Source: Pseudomonas brassicacearum
Lineage (GTDB): Bacteria; Pseudomonadota; Gammaproteobacteria; Pseudomonadales; Pseudomonadaceae
Reading direction: 5' to 3'
NCBI RefSeq assembly: GCF_000585995.1
Contig: NZ_CP007410.1
Coordinates: 3,251,430 to 3,315,429 of the forward strand
DNA length: 64,000 nucleotides
Shown piece by piece: positions 1 to 8,149 of the stretch (positions within the stretch are counted from its first letter, which is position 1; each line of letters opens with the position of its first letter). Below the pieces are notes generated by a model, which had not been told where the DNA came from, did no database searches, and saw only the letters and a list, made by a program, of their open reading frames with translations. A program made the translations under genes and the position numbers.

Positions 1-86
1 ATGACAGTGACAATGCCCGTTACTTTGTGCACCGGCGCCAGACGGGTGCCAGCGTAAAACGTGTTCCTCGAGAAAAAGGCGGCGCG

Positions 87-491
87 ATGCGTTTCAGTCA
101 TGTTGGTTATGTGGTTTGCGACAGCGATGCAACCGCTGTCGCAGTTAAACCGTTTTTCCCCGTTATCGTCCGATACAAAGAATACGTGGCCGCACAAAAA
201 GTGTTCATCACGCTGCTGGCGACGGCTGAAGGGAACAGCCAGATAGAGTTGGTAGAACCGCTGGAAAACAATCTCCCCTTGCGCGAGTTGTTGGCTAAAT
301 CCGGCAAGTCGTCGCTGCCCTACCATATCTGCTTCGAAGTCGGTGACTTTGACGAGCAACTCAAAGCGATGAAGGCCACGGGTTGGATCGTATTGACGCG
401 GCCCTTCAATGCTTTCGATGTCAATCACCGTTCCAGCCACCTCTATCACCCTGACGCCGGGGTTATCGAAATCATGTCAGGCCCGCTATGA
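87..491 (+). CDS. VOC (glyoxalase-fold) family protein
   Basis: A 134-residue protein of the vicinal oxygen chelate type, read from its start (MRFSHVGYVV) and its end (HPDAGVIEIMSGP), which resemble methylmalonyl-CoA epimerase and glyoxalase domains. Such proteins usually bind a divalent metal and act on small acids or acyl thioesters; the substrate here is unknown. The ATG at 87 was chosen because the family fold begins there. The same frame is, however, open to the left edge of the window, so this could be the C-terminal domain of a longer protein. Another frame closes with TAA at 55-57 and could be the end of a separate upstream gene. The stop overlaps the next gene's ATG (ATGA). It is the first visible gene of the 87-9203 operon. 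Confidence 0.7.
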   Translation: MRFSHVGYVVCDSDATAVAVKPFFPVIVRYKEYVAAQKVFITLLATAEGNSQIELVEPLENNLPLRELLAKSGKSSLPYHICFEVGDFDEQLKAMKATGWIVLTRPFNAFDVNHRSSHLYHPDAGVIEIMSGPL

Positions 492-1615
492 GTCAACTCT
501 ACGATGATGCTTTCGCCGGACGATCTTGCCCGCTGGGCTCCGACGCCCAGCAGATTGCCGACCAACTGCGCAACTTCGGCGATACACGACAGGTCTTGGG
601 CCAGTGGTCGTTCGCCCCGGCCATGAATCATCTTGGCGTGCCACCACGGTACCTGGACACAGCCAGTCACCAGGTGACCAGCCTGGCCGCGCGCTATGAG
701 CTTTATGAACAGGTGGGCTTCGTTTCCCCGGCGCTGATGTTCAGTGCGCCGGGCCCGAGCATGTCGGCCTATGTCGTCGCCGGGCTGGGTAACGAACAGC
801 AGCAGGATGCCTTCTTCGGCGAGTTTCTAGAGACATTGCGCTGGTCGTGCTTCGCAATGACTGAACCGGCCCGGGGAAGCGATGCCGGTGCCATGCAAAC
901 CACGGCGACGCGGGTTGATGGTGGGTACCTCATTTCTGGGCAAAAGATGTTTATCGGAAACGGAATGGTCGCCGAAACCGGTGTGCTGTTTGCGCGTACC
1001 GCACCGGGTCAATTGGGGATCAACGCTTTTCTATTTTCGCCGCAAAACCCGGCCATCACCCGTCAACGCCTGGCATTGACCGGGCTTGAAGGCACAAACC
1101 TGGCGCATATGCAGTTCAACGACATGTTTATCCCAACCGCGGATGTACTCGGACTGCATTTAAAACCGACCCAGCGTTTTGCGCGGTCGGCGATGGCCAC
1201 ATTCGATGCTCTGCGCCCCTGCGTGGGCGCCCTGGCACTGGGCGTGGCGCGACGCGCATTGCACGAGTGGCAAGCTTGTGTCACGCCTGACCTGGCACAA
1301 CGGCAACAATTGTCGCGACTGAAGCGGCGCTGGCAGACCGCTTACCACGAGGCGTTGACGCTCTGTCAGCAGGCGGGTAAGCAACAGGCCCCGGCCAAAA
1401 GCCCCGGCATGGTGAAGACCACCAGCGTGATGATTGCCGAGGAGATTGTCAGTCAGCTGATCCATGCCTTCCCAGCAGACCAAGGGCCTTTACCGACCGG
1501 CCTATGGCAGGCATTTCGTGATGTAAAGGCCTTTGAATACACCGAGGGAACGCGACAGATCCATCGATTGGGCCAGAGTTTTTCACCCCGACCAGCCAGC
1601 CAGGAGTGCCGATGA
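488..1615 (+). CDS. Acyl-CoA dehydrogenase-like flavoprotein
   Basis: A 375-residue protein of normal family length. The FAD/substrate signature CFAMTEPARGSDAGA lies near residue 120, and the C-terminus has the family motif TEGTRQIHRL with the catalytic glutamate kept (TEGT). Members remove two hydrogens from, or hydroxylate, acyl thioesters. In biosynthetic clusters they often desaturate a carrier-bound acyl chain, which I infer here. The ATG overlaps the stop of the VOC gene and the gene ends inside the next gene's ATGA, so translation is probably coupled. A second intact homologue sits at 3933-5051 and a C-terminal fragment-like homologue at 21341-21985. Confidence 0.88.
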   Translation: MSQLYDDAFAGRSCPLGSDAQQIADQLRNFGDTRQVLGQWSFAPAMNHLGVPPRYLDTASHQVTSLAARYELYEQVGFVSPALMFSAPGPSMSAYVVAGLGNEQQQDAFFGEFLETLRWSCFAMTEPARGSDAGAMQTTATRVDGGYLISGQKMFIGNGMVAETGVLFARTAPGQLGINAFLFSPQNPAITRQRLALTGLEGTNLAHMQFNDMFIPTADVLGLHLKPTQRFARSAMATFDALRPCVGALALGVARRALHEWQACVTPDLAQRQQLSRLKRRWQTAYHEALTLCQQAGKQQAPAKSPGMVKTTSVMIAEEIVSQLIHAFPADQGPLPTGLWQAFRDVKAFEYTEGTRQIHRLGQSFSPRPASQECR

Positions 1616-2100
1616 CCATTGCCCTTCTGACACAGGGTCAACTAAGTATCGTCAGTACCTGTGAAGCCATTGTTCCTGACAGCCGACATTTTATTGCCAC
1701 GCAGCCACCATTGACCCAAACCCACTGGTATCAGCACTGGCCACAAGATGATTGTGGCGAGCGCCTGCACGCCAGGGCTGCTGTGGAACTGTGTCGCAGC
1801 GTCGGCAGCGAGCCTCATCCCACACAGTTGGTCTACGACAGCCTTCACCCTCCGGCACGCGGCGCCACTCCCCTGCTGCAAAGCCTGTTATCGCAATGCC
1901 CGGTGTTCATCGAGACCTGGGGCATCTGCAGTGGGCAATTCGATCCGGAGTACGCAGGTTCGCTGGCAAACCAGCTGCTGCAACCCGGGCAACGCCTGCT
2001 TTACCTGTATGACCCACTGCAGCGCCTCAATGGTGACCCCGCACCCCAACAGCTGACGCTGCACTACCTGATTTTTTCCGCACAACCCTTGGGGGTGTGA
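1612..2100 (+). CDS. Short protein resembling half a KASIII-type ketosynthase
   Basis: A 163-residue protein with no family I recognise with certainty. The ATG at 1612 overlaps the previous stop and has CAGGAG about six bases upstream. Its second half (TQLVYDSLHPPARG, then WGICSGQF, then LLQPGQRLLYLYD) lines up by eye with the region around the active cysteine of the KASIII-like protein at 2906-3904 (MGHCATSL, then REGEYALLLV). The C-terminal half with His and Asp is absent. It may be a truncated thiolase-fold subunit that pairs with a full-length partner in the operon. The alignment is by eye and could be mistaken. The next gene follows its stop directly. Confidence 0.55.
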   Translation: MTIALLTQGQLSIVSTCEAIVPDSRHFIATQPPLTQTHWYQHWPQDDCGERLHARAAVELCRSVGSEPHPTQLVYDSLHPPARGATPLLQSLLSQCPVFIETWGICSGQFDPEYAGSLANQLLQPGQRLLYLYDPLQRLNGDPAPQQLTLHYLIFSAQPLGV

Positions 2101-2922
2101 ATGGATACCCAGCTTGCGTCCCTGATCGAGCGCCTGGCACAGCCTTGCGTGATGCCGATGCGTACGACCGAGTCGCACCAACTGGCAACCCTGAAAACCG
2201 AGGTGATGACCTGCGGCCCCTATCGCAGCCGAGTGCTGGTCAAGGAGCAGCGGGATCCACACGCCAGAAGCGCGCTGTTGCTGCACGGCTGGGGTGGTCA
2301 TCCCATGATGCTGTACGAGGCGCAAACGTTATTGCACGCCCGCGGATACAGGGTCTACACGCCCTTCCTGCTTGGCCATGATCCTCACTTCCCTGCCGGA
2401 TGCGATTTGCCCGGGCAAAGCCCGTTATTGTTGGCGATGCAGGCCACCTACGGCCCGTTCGATAGCGTGGTGGCCCATTCGGCCGGCGGGATTATCACGG
2501 CGATGGCCCACTGGTTGGGTTTTTCCCTGGACCGGGTTGCATTGCTTTGCGCCCCAGCCTCACTGTCCAGCCTGTTGCAGCACTCCCTCGCGCAGCTGCG
2601 GGTACCGGCACAGCACTTGCCGTCGCTCAGGACCTATTACCAAAGCCGCTATCCCCTGCCGGCCGCCTTGCAAACCGCGCAGCCCTACGCGTTGCGCGGG
2701 GCGCGTGCGCTCATCCTGCATGGTTCACAGGACCAGCGAGTCGACCCTGCCGACGCCAGGCAAATCCAGGCGCAATGGCCGGACAGCCAGTTGCATATGA
2801 TCGAAGGCACAGGTCACCTGGGCATTCTTTCGCACCCCCATACCCAACAGGCGCTAGACAGGTTTCTCTGTGCTCAAAACGCTGACCATGAAAAAAGGAA
2901 TCATCATGTTGGGGCATATTGA
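2101..2922 (+). CDS. Alpha/beta hydrolase (lysophospholipase-like)
   Basis: A 273-residue alpha/beta-hydrolase without a signal peptide. Visible elements are the oxyanion motif HGWGGH, the nucleophile elbow AHSAGG (Ser), an acid in HGSQDQRV and a late histidine in GTGHLG. Possible roles are a release or editing thioesterase, or an acyltransferase of the pathway; the sequence alone does not decide. The ATG comes directly after the upstream TGA. It resembles the hydrolase at 18947-20002 in its motifs (HGWDGR, GHSSGG, GKGHNG), so the cluster seems to use two related hydrolases. The following KASIII gene starts 17 bases before this stop. Confidence 0.85.
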   Translation: MDTQLASLIERLAQPCVMPMRTTESHQLATLKTEVMTCGPYRSRVLVKEQRDPHARSALLLHGWGGHPMMLYEAQTLLHARGYRVYTPFLLGHDPHFPAGCDLPGQSPLLLAMQATYGPFDSVVAHSAGGIITAMAHWLGFSLDRVALLCAPASLSSLLQHSLAQLRVPAQHLPSLRTYYQSRYPLPAALQTAQPYALRGARALILHGSQDQRVDPADARQIQAQWPDSQLHMIEGTGHLGILSHPHTQQALDRFLCAQNADHEKRNHHVGAY

Positions 2923-3904
2923 ATCCATCACCCTGCACATCCCCGAGCAGCGCAAGTCACTGGCCGAGGCCGCCCTCTCCCTTGGGCTGAGTGCGCTGGA
3001 CGTCAGGATGTTTTCGAGGTTCTACGGCCTGGAAAACTTCCCGCGTCAACCTGGCACGGTAGATGACCTGATACGCGCGCTCCTGGAGCAATTCGTCGCG
3101 GCTCATCCTGATATCGTCACGCGCATCCGGCATGTGGTACATGCGCACACCGTACCGACCCTGCGCCCTTTTCACGAGACGGGCAGGACACTGCTCGACG
3201 CCTGCGGATTTGCCGACGACACCGAATACTGCAGCCTGACGATGGGCCACTGTGCAACCTCGTTGGCTGCCGTTGAGTATGCATGCAGCCGCCTCAGGGA
3301 AGGGGAATATGCCCTGCTGCTGGTCGGTGAAAAGGCCTTTCATCCAAAGGTAGAGCTGCTCGATGACACCACCATCATGGGGGAAGCCGCCTGTGCCGTG
3401 CTGCTCAGCCGGTCGGGAGCGCACGCCCAGGTCTCGGCCCGGTACAGCGTGCAAGCCGGTGAATTCAGTGAACAAAAGGGAAATGAGCCGAAAACCAACC
3501 CGGCATTCGCCGAGGCCTATTTCGGGTTTGTCTGCAATGCCATGCGCTGCGCCATGCAATATTTCGATTGCGCCCCGGACGCCCTGGGGTGGATAGCCCC
3601 GCATAACGTCAACCTGTCCTCCTGGCAAAAAATCGCCGATGAACTCGAGATCCCCCGTAGCAGGATTTTTCTACAGAACGTGCCCCGTTACGGCCACTGT
3701 TTCGGTGCCGACCCCTACCTCAACCTGGCCGCGCTTATCCGGGATCGACAGTTTTCTCCCGGCGATAAGGTTATGCTGGTCAGCGTCGGCATGGGTGCGA
3801 CCTTTTCTTCACTGTTGCTTGAATTGCCCGCAGGCAATGAAATCCCGGTCTTTTGCAACCTCAAGCAATACCCGGATTCGAGGCCGAATAAAGTGAGTGC
3901 TTAG
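2906..3904 (+). CDS. KASIII-like ketosynthase/acyltransferase (C-H-D set intact)
   Basis: A 332-residue FabH-fold protein. The likely nucleophile is Cys116 (MGHCATSL), with His233 (APHNVN) and Asp269 (GHCFGADP). Classical FabH has Asn at the third position; Asp there is the pattern described for CerJ-type acyltransferases, which move an acyl group to an oxygen or other acceptor instead of condensing carbon. Function as an acyltransferase is therefore an inference. The ATG at 2906 was chosen over upstream in-frame starts because AAAGGA precedes it at good spacing. A 28-base gap to the next gene is among the widest in this operon. Confidence 0.85.
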   Translation: MLGHIESITLHIPEQRKSLAEAALSLGLSALDVRMFSRFYGLENFPRQPGTVDDLIRALLEQFVAAHPDIVTRIRHVVHAHTVPTLRPFHETGRTLLDACGFADDTEYCSLTMGHCATSLAAVEYACSRLREGEYALLLVGEKAFHPKVELLDDTTIMGEAACAVLLSRSGAHAQVSARYSVQAGEFSEQKGNEPKTNPAFAEAYFGFVCNAMRCAMQYFDCAPDALGWIAPHNVNLSSWQKIADELEIPRSRIFLQNVPRYGHCFGADPYLNLAALIRDRQFSPGDKVMLVSVGMGATFSSLLLELPAGNEIPVFCNLKQYPDSRPNKVSA

Positions 3905-3932
3905 TTCTTTCTCTACGTGAACTCAACCACCC

Positions 3933-5051
3933 ATGAGCGATATCACCCGCTGCTATCCACAACTTTATGCACTGTCAGAGCGACTTCTTGCTGCCGGACA
4001 GCTCGCGGAATACAACCTCGTCCAGGCGATTGCCTATCTGGATCACCCGCAGCTCCACAGCCTGGCCTGTATCGGCATCCCCTCACGGTTCAATCCGTGG
4101 GAAACGCCGGGATTTTCCAATGTCAGCTATGCCCGGCACCTGCAAATCATCGAGTACCTGAGCCGAACGGACGCCAGCGCCATGATGCTCCTGCCCGGCG
4201 CGTCCCTCAGCACTCGCGCCGTCCTGACCCTGGGTAACGAGGAGCAACAGGCGCGTTTTTTTGCCTGCTTTGCCAAGCGCCCTGCCTGGACATTCTTTGC
4301 CGTCACGGAGCCCCAGATCGGTTCCGATGCCGGCGCTATCTCCACTGAACTCACCCACGGTGAACAGGGCTGGCGGCTCAATGGCACCAAGATGCTGATC
4401 GGGGGTGCCCTGCTGGCGAGCGCCGGCCTTGTGTTTGCGTGTTATCAACACAGCCGGCGATTGGTGATGGTCTTCCCGGATGACACCGAGCCGACGTTGC
4501 AGCGTGAGTCATTGGACACGGTCGGCCTGGCCGGTGCCGGGTTGTCGCGCCTGACGTTCAAGGATCACTGCGTAAAGGAAGAAGACATCCTGGGGCACGA
4601 GCGTCGCGAACTGCTCCAGGGGCTCAACGCCCTGAGTCAGGTATTCGAACGTCATCGTCCCATGGTGGCGGCCATGGCATTGGGCACGGCATTCGGCCTG
4701 CTCACCGCCCTCGACGTCCGCCTCTTGCCGACCGCGGCGCGACGCTGGGTCGGTCGGCAATGGCGAAAGTATCACGCGATCTATCAACAGATGCTGACCG
4801 TGGCGGAGGGCTACAGCAACGGCCGGCACCAGTATGCCCTCACCAGCCAGCTCAAACGCAATGCCACCCGCCTGGTCGAGGAAACCGCGTGCCAGCTGCC
4901 CCATCTGCTGGACCGCGACGACTGGCTGGACGATCGCCTACTGCACAAGCGCTATCGCGACAGTTTTTCGTTCGAATACATGGAAGGCACCAGCAATGTC
5001 CATCTGCTCAATAGCTTCCGCGCGCCTGCAGCCCAAGGGATAAGCCTGTGA
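3933..5051 (+). CDS. Second acyl-CoA dehydrogenase-like flavoprotein
   Basis: A 372-residue homologue of the protein at 488-1615, with FFAVTEPQIGSDAGA near residue 125 and the C-terminal motif MEGTSNVHLL, so the catalytic glutamate is present. The two proteins differ widely, which argues for different substrates or an obligate pair, not a recent duplication. Two-component acyl-CoA dehydrogenases made of related subunits are known, for instance in steroid side-chain degradation; a heteromer here is only a possibility. The gene overlaps the next by four bases (GTGA). Confidence 0.88.
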   Translation: MSDITRCYPQLYALSERLLAAGQLAEYNLVQAIAYLDHPQLHSLACIGIPSRFNPWETPGFSNVSYARHLQIIEYLSRTDASAMMLLPGASLSTRAVLTLGNEEQQARFFACFAKRPAWTFFAVTEPQIGSDAGAISTELTHGEQGWRLNGTKMLIGGALLASAGLVFACYQHSRRLVMVFPDDTEPTLQRESLDTVGLAGAGLSRLTFKDHCVKEEDILGHERRELLQGLNALSQVFERHRPMVAAMALGTAFGLLTALDVRLLPTAARRWVGRQWRKYHAIYQQMLTVAEGYSNGRHQYALTSQLKRNATRLVEETACQLPHLLDRDDWLDDRLLHKRYRDSFSFEYMEGTSNVHLLNSFRAPAAQGISL

Positions 5052-5902
5052 CACTCTGCCTCGATCCTACGGATATCGTGTTCCAATCGTTTGATCATAC
5101 TGAAATGCCCCAACCCGAGTGGGACGCGGATATTCCGCACTGGCGTTCTTATGCGCAGCACCTCTTCCAGGCCAATGGAGAGACACTCAGCCCGCAGCAC
5201 GACCAAGTGCAGGCCTGGGTCACCAGCCCGGAGCGCGCCTCTTTCAGCGACATGATCACCGCGCTATTGCCCAGGCTGGCCGCTGTCATCGAACCTGGGC
5301 GAGTGAAAACCGTGCTGATGGCGCATTGGACGCCAGACCTGCATATGGGCAGTTCGGTGGTGAATGCGGCCATCCATCAATTGGGCCTTTCCGCCTGCCT
5401 GGCATTGGCCATCAGCGACCGCGGACCGGACGCTAGCCTGTTCGCGTTGGACGGCCTCAATGACTGCCTGGCCGGTAAGGACGAGGATGGTCTCTTACTG
5501 ATCGCCGAGCAGAAGAACCTGATGTATTTCTCGCCGTTGATGGCGGCTCTGCAACCGGAAAATAACGCCTGCGTGTGCCTGCTGAACAAGCAGCAGCGCG
5601 GGTTGCGCTACCGCGGGTTCAGGCGGACACCCGTCGATCAATGGTTCAGTGAGTCGCTCCTGCACACGGTCGAGCAACTGGGGCTGGTCAAGGAGCGCCT
5701 GGTCCTGATTGGCCCGACCCGGTTATTGGAGGTCGCGCCTATCGGCACCCAATCGTTCGCCACCAACCCCCATTTGCTGTGCGCAGCGCCTTTCGTTGCC
5801 TTGCGCACCCTCTGGCAGCCGCAATGCGACTATCTGCTGATCAGCGAAAACGACAACGGAATCAGCCTGTGCGGGTTCGCCGCCGAGGAAGGTCCACGAT
5901 GA
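5048..5902 (+). CDS. Thiolase-fold protein without catalytic residues (KASIII pseudoenzyme)
   Basis: A 284-residue protein starting with GTG at 5048, inside the previous stop. By eye it follows the KASIII layout of its neighbours: HWTPDLHMGSSVVN, then the nucleophile region LAISDRGPDASLFALD, and a C-terminal strand YLLISENDNGISLCGF equal to VMLVSVGMGATFSSLLL in the 2906 protein. The expected Cys position holds no cysteine, the PHN motif reads PTR, and GADP reads CAAP, so all three triad residues are gone. PqsB, the inactive partner of PqsC in alkylquinolone synthesis, is a known precedent for such a subunit. I infer a structural partner of an active KASIII, perhaps the next gene. Confidence 0.6.
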   Translation: MTLCLDPTDIVFQSFDHTEMPQPEWDADIPHWRSYAQHLFQANGETLSPQHDQVQAWVTSPERASFSDMITALLPRLAAVIEPGRVKTVLMAHWTPDLHMGSSVVNAAIHQLGLSACLALAISDRGPDASLFALDGLNDCLAGKDEDGLLLIAEQKNLMYFSPLMAALQPENNACVCLLNKQQRGLRYRGFRRTPVDQWFSESLLHTVEQLGLVKERLVLIGPTRLLEVAPIGTQSFATNPHLLCAAPFVALRTLWQPQCDYLLISENDNGISLCGFAAEEGPR

Positions 5903-6846
5903 ACATCGCTTCGCTGGCTACTTATATTCCACCCACCAGGGTGCACATCGACCAAATCGTCGCTCACCGTGGCGGAAGTCCGTCGGAGGCCCGTACATTT
6001 ACCCAGCTGTTCGGTATGCGGGAGGCATCAACCCTGGCAAATGAAGAAAGCGCCGAAGGCTGTTTTCAGGCCGCCCTGCAACAATTGGGTGAAAGCCTGG
6101 ATGACGGCGAGAAAATTGACGCGCTCATACTGGTCCAGGGCCTGCCCGCTCGATCCTCGCGCCAAAGCGTCAACCTGTCGGCCCTGCGTCAACAGTCACG
6201 CTTTGTCACGGCGGACGCGTCCCTGCTGACCCTCAATCAACAGAACTGCGCCACTGTCTTCTGGGGATTACGCCTGGCCGAACGATTGCTGGCGAGCGGC
6301 AAGCACCGCTGCGCAGCGCTGCTGGTGGGCGACACACTGGCCGACTTCGATCTGGCCGAGCGCTACATCCCAGGCTGCACATTAATCGGCGACGCCTTCG
6401 TGGCCGCGCTGCTCAAGCCCGGTGGCGGTCAACGCAGGGTGACGGGCATCCAATGCTTCTATCATCCCGGGTTCTGGCAAGGGCTGGATGGCAGCCGTGA
6501 GGACACCAAGCGCTTCTACCAGTCCCACAACCACCTGGTTGCGCATGCGCTGGGACACTACCCCGAGGACCTGCGCAAGCATGCCTGGCTGCTACCGCAC
6601 AATATCAATCGCCTCAGTTGGCAGACCTGGCTGCGCCTTCCAGACAACCGCCAGCAACAGGTCGCCACGGACCTGCTGAGCCAGTGCGGGCATTGCTTTA
6701 GTGCGGATCCCCTGCTCCTGCTCGATCGCTATTCTCCTCAAGAGACCGGACGCCCTGCCCTGCTGCTGTCGGTGGGCCTGGGCGGCTGGGTAGGCTGCGC
6801 CGCCATCACTTCAGACACCTTGGCGGAGGCAGCCCATGCCCAATAA
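5899..6846 (+). CDS. KASIII-like ketosynthase/acyltransferase (second C-H-D copy)
   Basis: A 315-residue FabH-fold protein. Cys117 (QQNCATVFWG), His234 (LPHNIN) and Asp270 (CGHCFSADP) form the same C-H-D set as in the 2906 protein, at nearly the same positions. It starts within the stop of the catalytically empty 5048 protein (ATGA), an arrangement that favours a heteromer. The substrate is unknown. The GLGGWVG stretch near the end matches the conserved C-terminal glycine loop of the fold. It overlaps the P450 start by 11 bases. Confidence 0.85.
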   Translation: MNIASLATYIPPTRVHIDQIVAHRGGSPSEARTFTQLFGMREASTLANEESAEGCFQAALQQLGESLDDGEKIDALILVQGLPARSSRQSVNLSALRQQSRFVTADASLLTLNQQNCATVFWGLRLAERLLASGKHRCAALLVGDTLADFDLAERYIPGCTLIGDAFVAALLKPGGGQRRVTGIQCFYHPGFWQGLDGSREDTKRFYQSHNHLVAHALGHYPEDLRKHAWLLPHNINRLSWQTWLRLPDNRQQQVATDLLSQCGHCFSADPLLLLDRYSPQETGRPALLLSVGLGGWVGCAAITSDTLAEAAHAQ

Positions 6847-8149
6847 CCCCAGCGCTATTGCGACCGTCAAACCGTCCGCCGCCAAGTATGCGCAGCTGGG
6901 CTTCCTGAAAATTGCTGAAAGTGCCTGTCGCCAGCACGGGGATAAAGTCTGGATAGGTGAGGAAGAGCATGCCGTATTGCTGCTGGCCGGCGCTCGACAT
7001 CTGCGGTTCTTTCTCGAGAATGAAAGCAGCTTTCACAAGGAACTCGACAATGGCGCTTCAGTCAGGCGCTTACTGCTGGGCCAATCGCTGATCACCGCGC
7101 GTGAAGGTGAAGAGTGGCACCTGGCTAGAAAGCTGACGACACCGCTGGTCAATCCAAAATCAGCACTGCTGAAACAGGGCACTCGACTCTCCGCCCAGTG
7201 GCTGGTCGACACGCTCCACGACCCGGAAAAAAACTCAATGCAGGAAATCTGCCTGCAATGGGCGCTGATGTGCGTCGCACAAGGCTTCGTCGGCTCCAGG
7301 CTTGGCTATCAACAGCTTGATGAGCTGATCAATCACTTCCGCCGGATCTACCTGCAACTGATTGTCGCTGAGCCGAACGAAGATTACGCCGTGTTAAGCC
7401 AGCACCCCGCCCTCATCGCGTTCCGTGAGACGCTTGAGTCGATGATCGGACCGTTGGTGACGGGCGTGGATGCGGGGGATAGGGATGTCGACATGTTGGT
7501 GCGCTTTTGCCAGGCGCTGGATGTCAGCGCCCACCCTCAGGAACGCGAACGGGCGATCAGCCTGTTGCTGGGTAACCTGGTCGCCAGCGTGGATAACACC
7601 GGTATCGCGCTGTTGTGGTGCCTGGCTCACCTGTCACAGCATCCCCATTATCAGGATCAGGTCCGGGAAGAATCCTGCCAGGGCAAGCGCGACATGGCCA
7701 TCGCCATCGTTAAGGAGTCGCTGCGTATCACGCCGGTGACGGCCTTCTTCGAGCGCGGCACCCTGGACCCACTGGAGATCGACGGTGTGGGAATTCCGGC
7801 CGGCACCAAAGTGCTGTTTTCCCCCTGGTTGGTGCATCGCAATGCTGTCTATTGGCCCGAACCCCTGAGCTTCAGGCCCGAGCGCTTTCTTGAAGGCCGG
7901 AAAATTCCACGAGAGCACTTTGTGCCCTTCAGCATGGGTAAGCGCAACTGCGTGGGCATGGCACTCGCGCTCGACCAACTCACGACGGCCGTCGAAGCAC
8001 TGTGCAGCCATTGTCGTTTCTCCCTGGCGCCGTCGACCACTCCCGCGGCACTCACGCCGCTGTATGGGCTGAATGTAATGCCAAGAGGGCCCATTTGCTT
8101 CACCATCGAATCCGTTGACAGGGTCAGCCAGCATGAATGCATCGCCTAA
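6836..8149 (+). CDS. Cytochrome P450
   Basis: A 437-residue soluble bacterial P450. The heme loop is FSMGKRNCVG with Cys372 as ligand, the K-helix has ESLR (ExxR) near residue 298, and the FRPERF motif follows. In the I-helix the usual (A/G)GxDTT reads ASVDNT (Asp253, Asn254): the first threonine, which normally helps oxygen activation, is asparagine. P450cin (CYP176A1) is a known active enzyme with such an exchange. It probably hydroxylates or otherwise oxidises the pathway product. No ferredoxin gene is adjacent. The stop lies 17 bases inside the next gene. Confidence 0.93.
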   Translation: MPNNPSAIATVKPSAAKYAQLGFLKIAESACRQHGDKVWIGEEEHAVLLLAGARHLRFFLENESSFHKELDNGASVRRLLLGQSLITAREGEEWHLARKLTTPLVNPKSALLKQGTRLSAQWLVDTLHDPEKNSMQEICLQWALMCVAQGFVGSRLGYQQLDELINHFRRIYLQLIVAEPNEDYAVLSQHPALIAFRETLESMIGPLVTGVDAGDRDVDMLVRFCQALDVSAHPQERERAISLLLGNLVASVDNTGIALLWCLAHLSQHPHYQDQVREESCQGKRDMAIAIVKESLRITPVTAFFERGTLDPLEIDGVGIPAGTKVLFSPWLVHRNAVYWPEPLSFRPERFLEGRKIPREHFVPFSMGKRNCVGMALALDQLTTAVEALCSHCRFSLAPSTTPAALTPLYGLNVMPRGPICFTIESVDRVSQHECIA

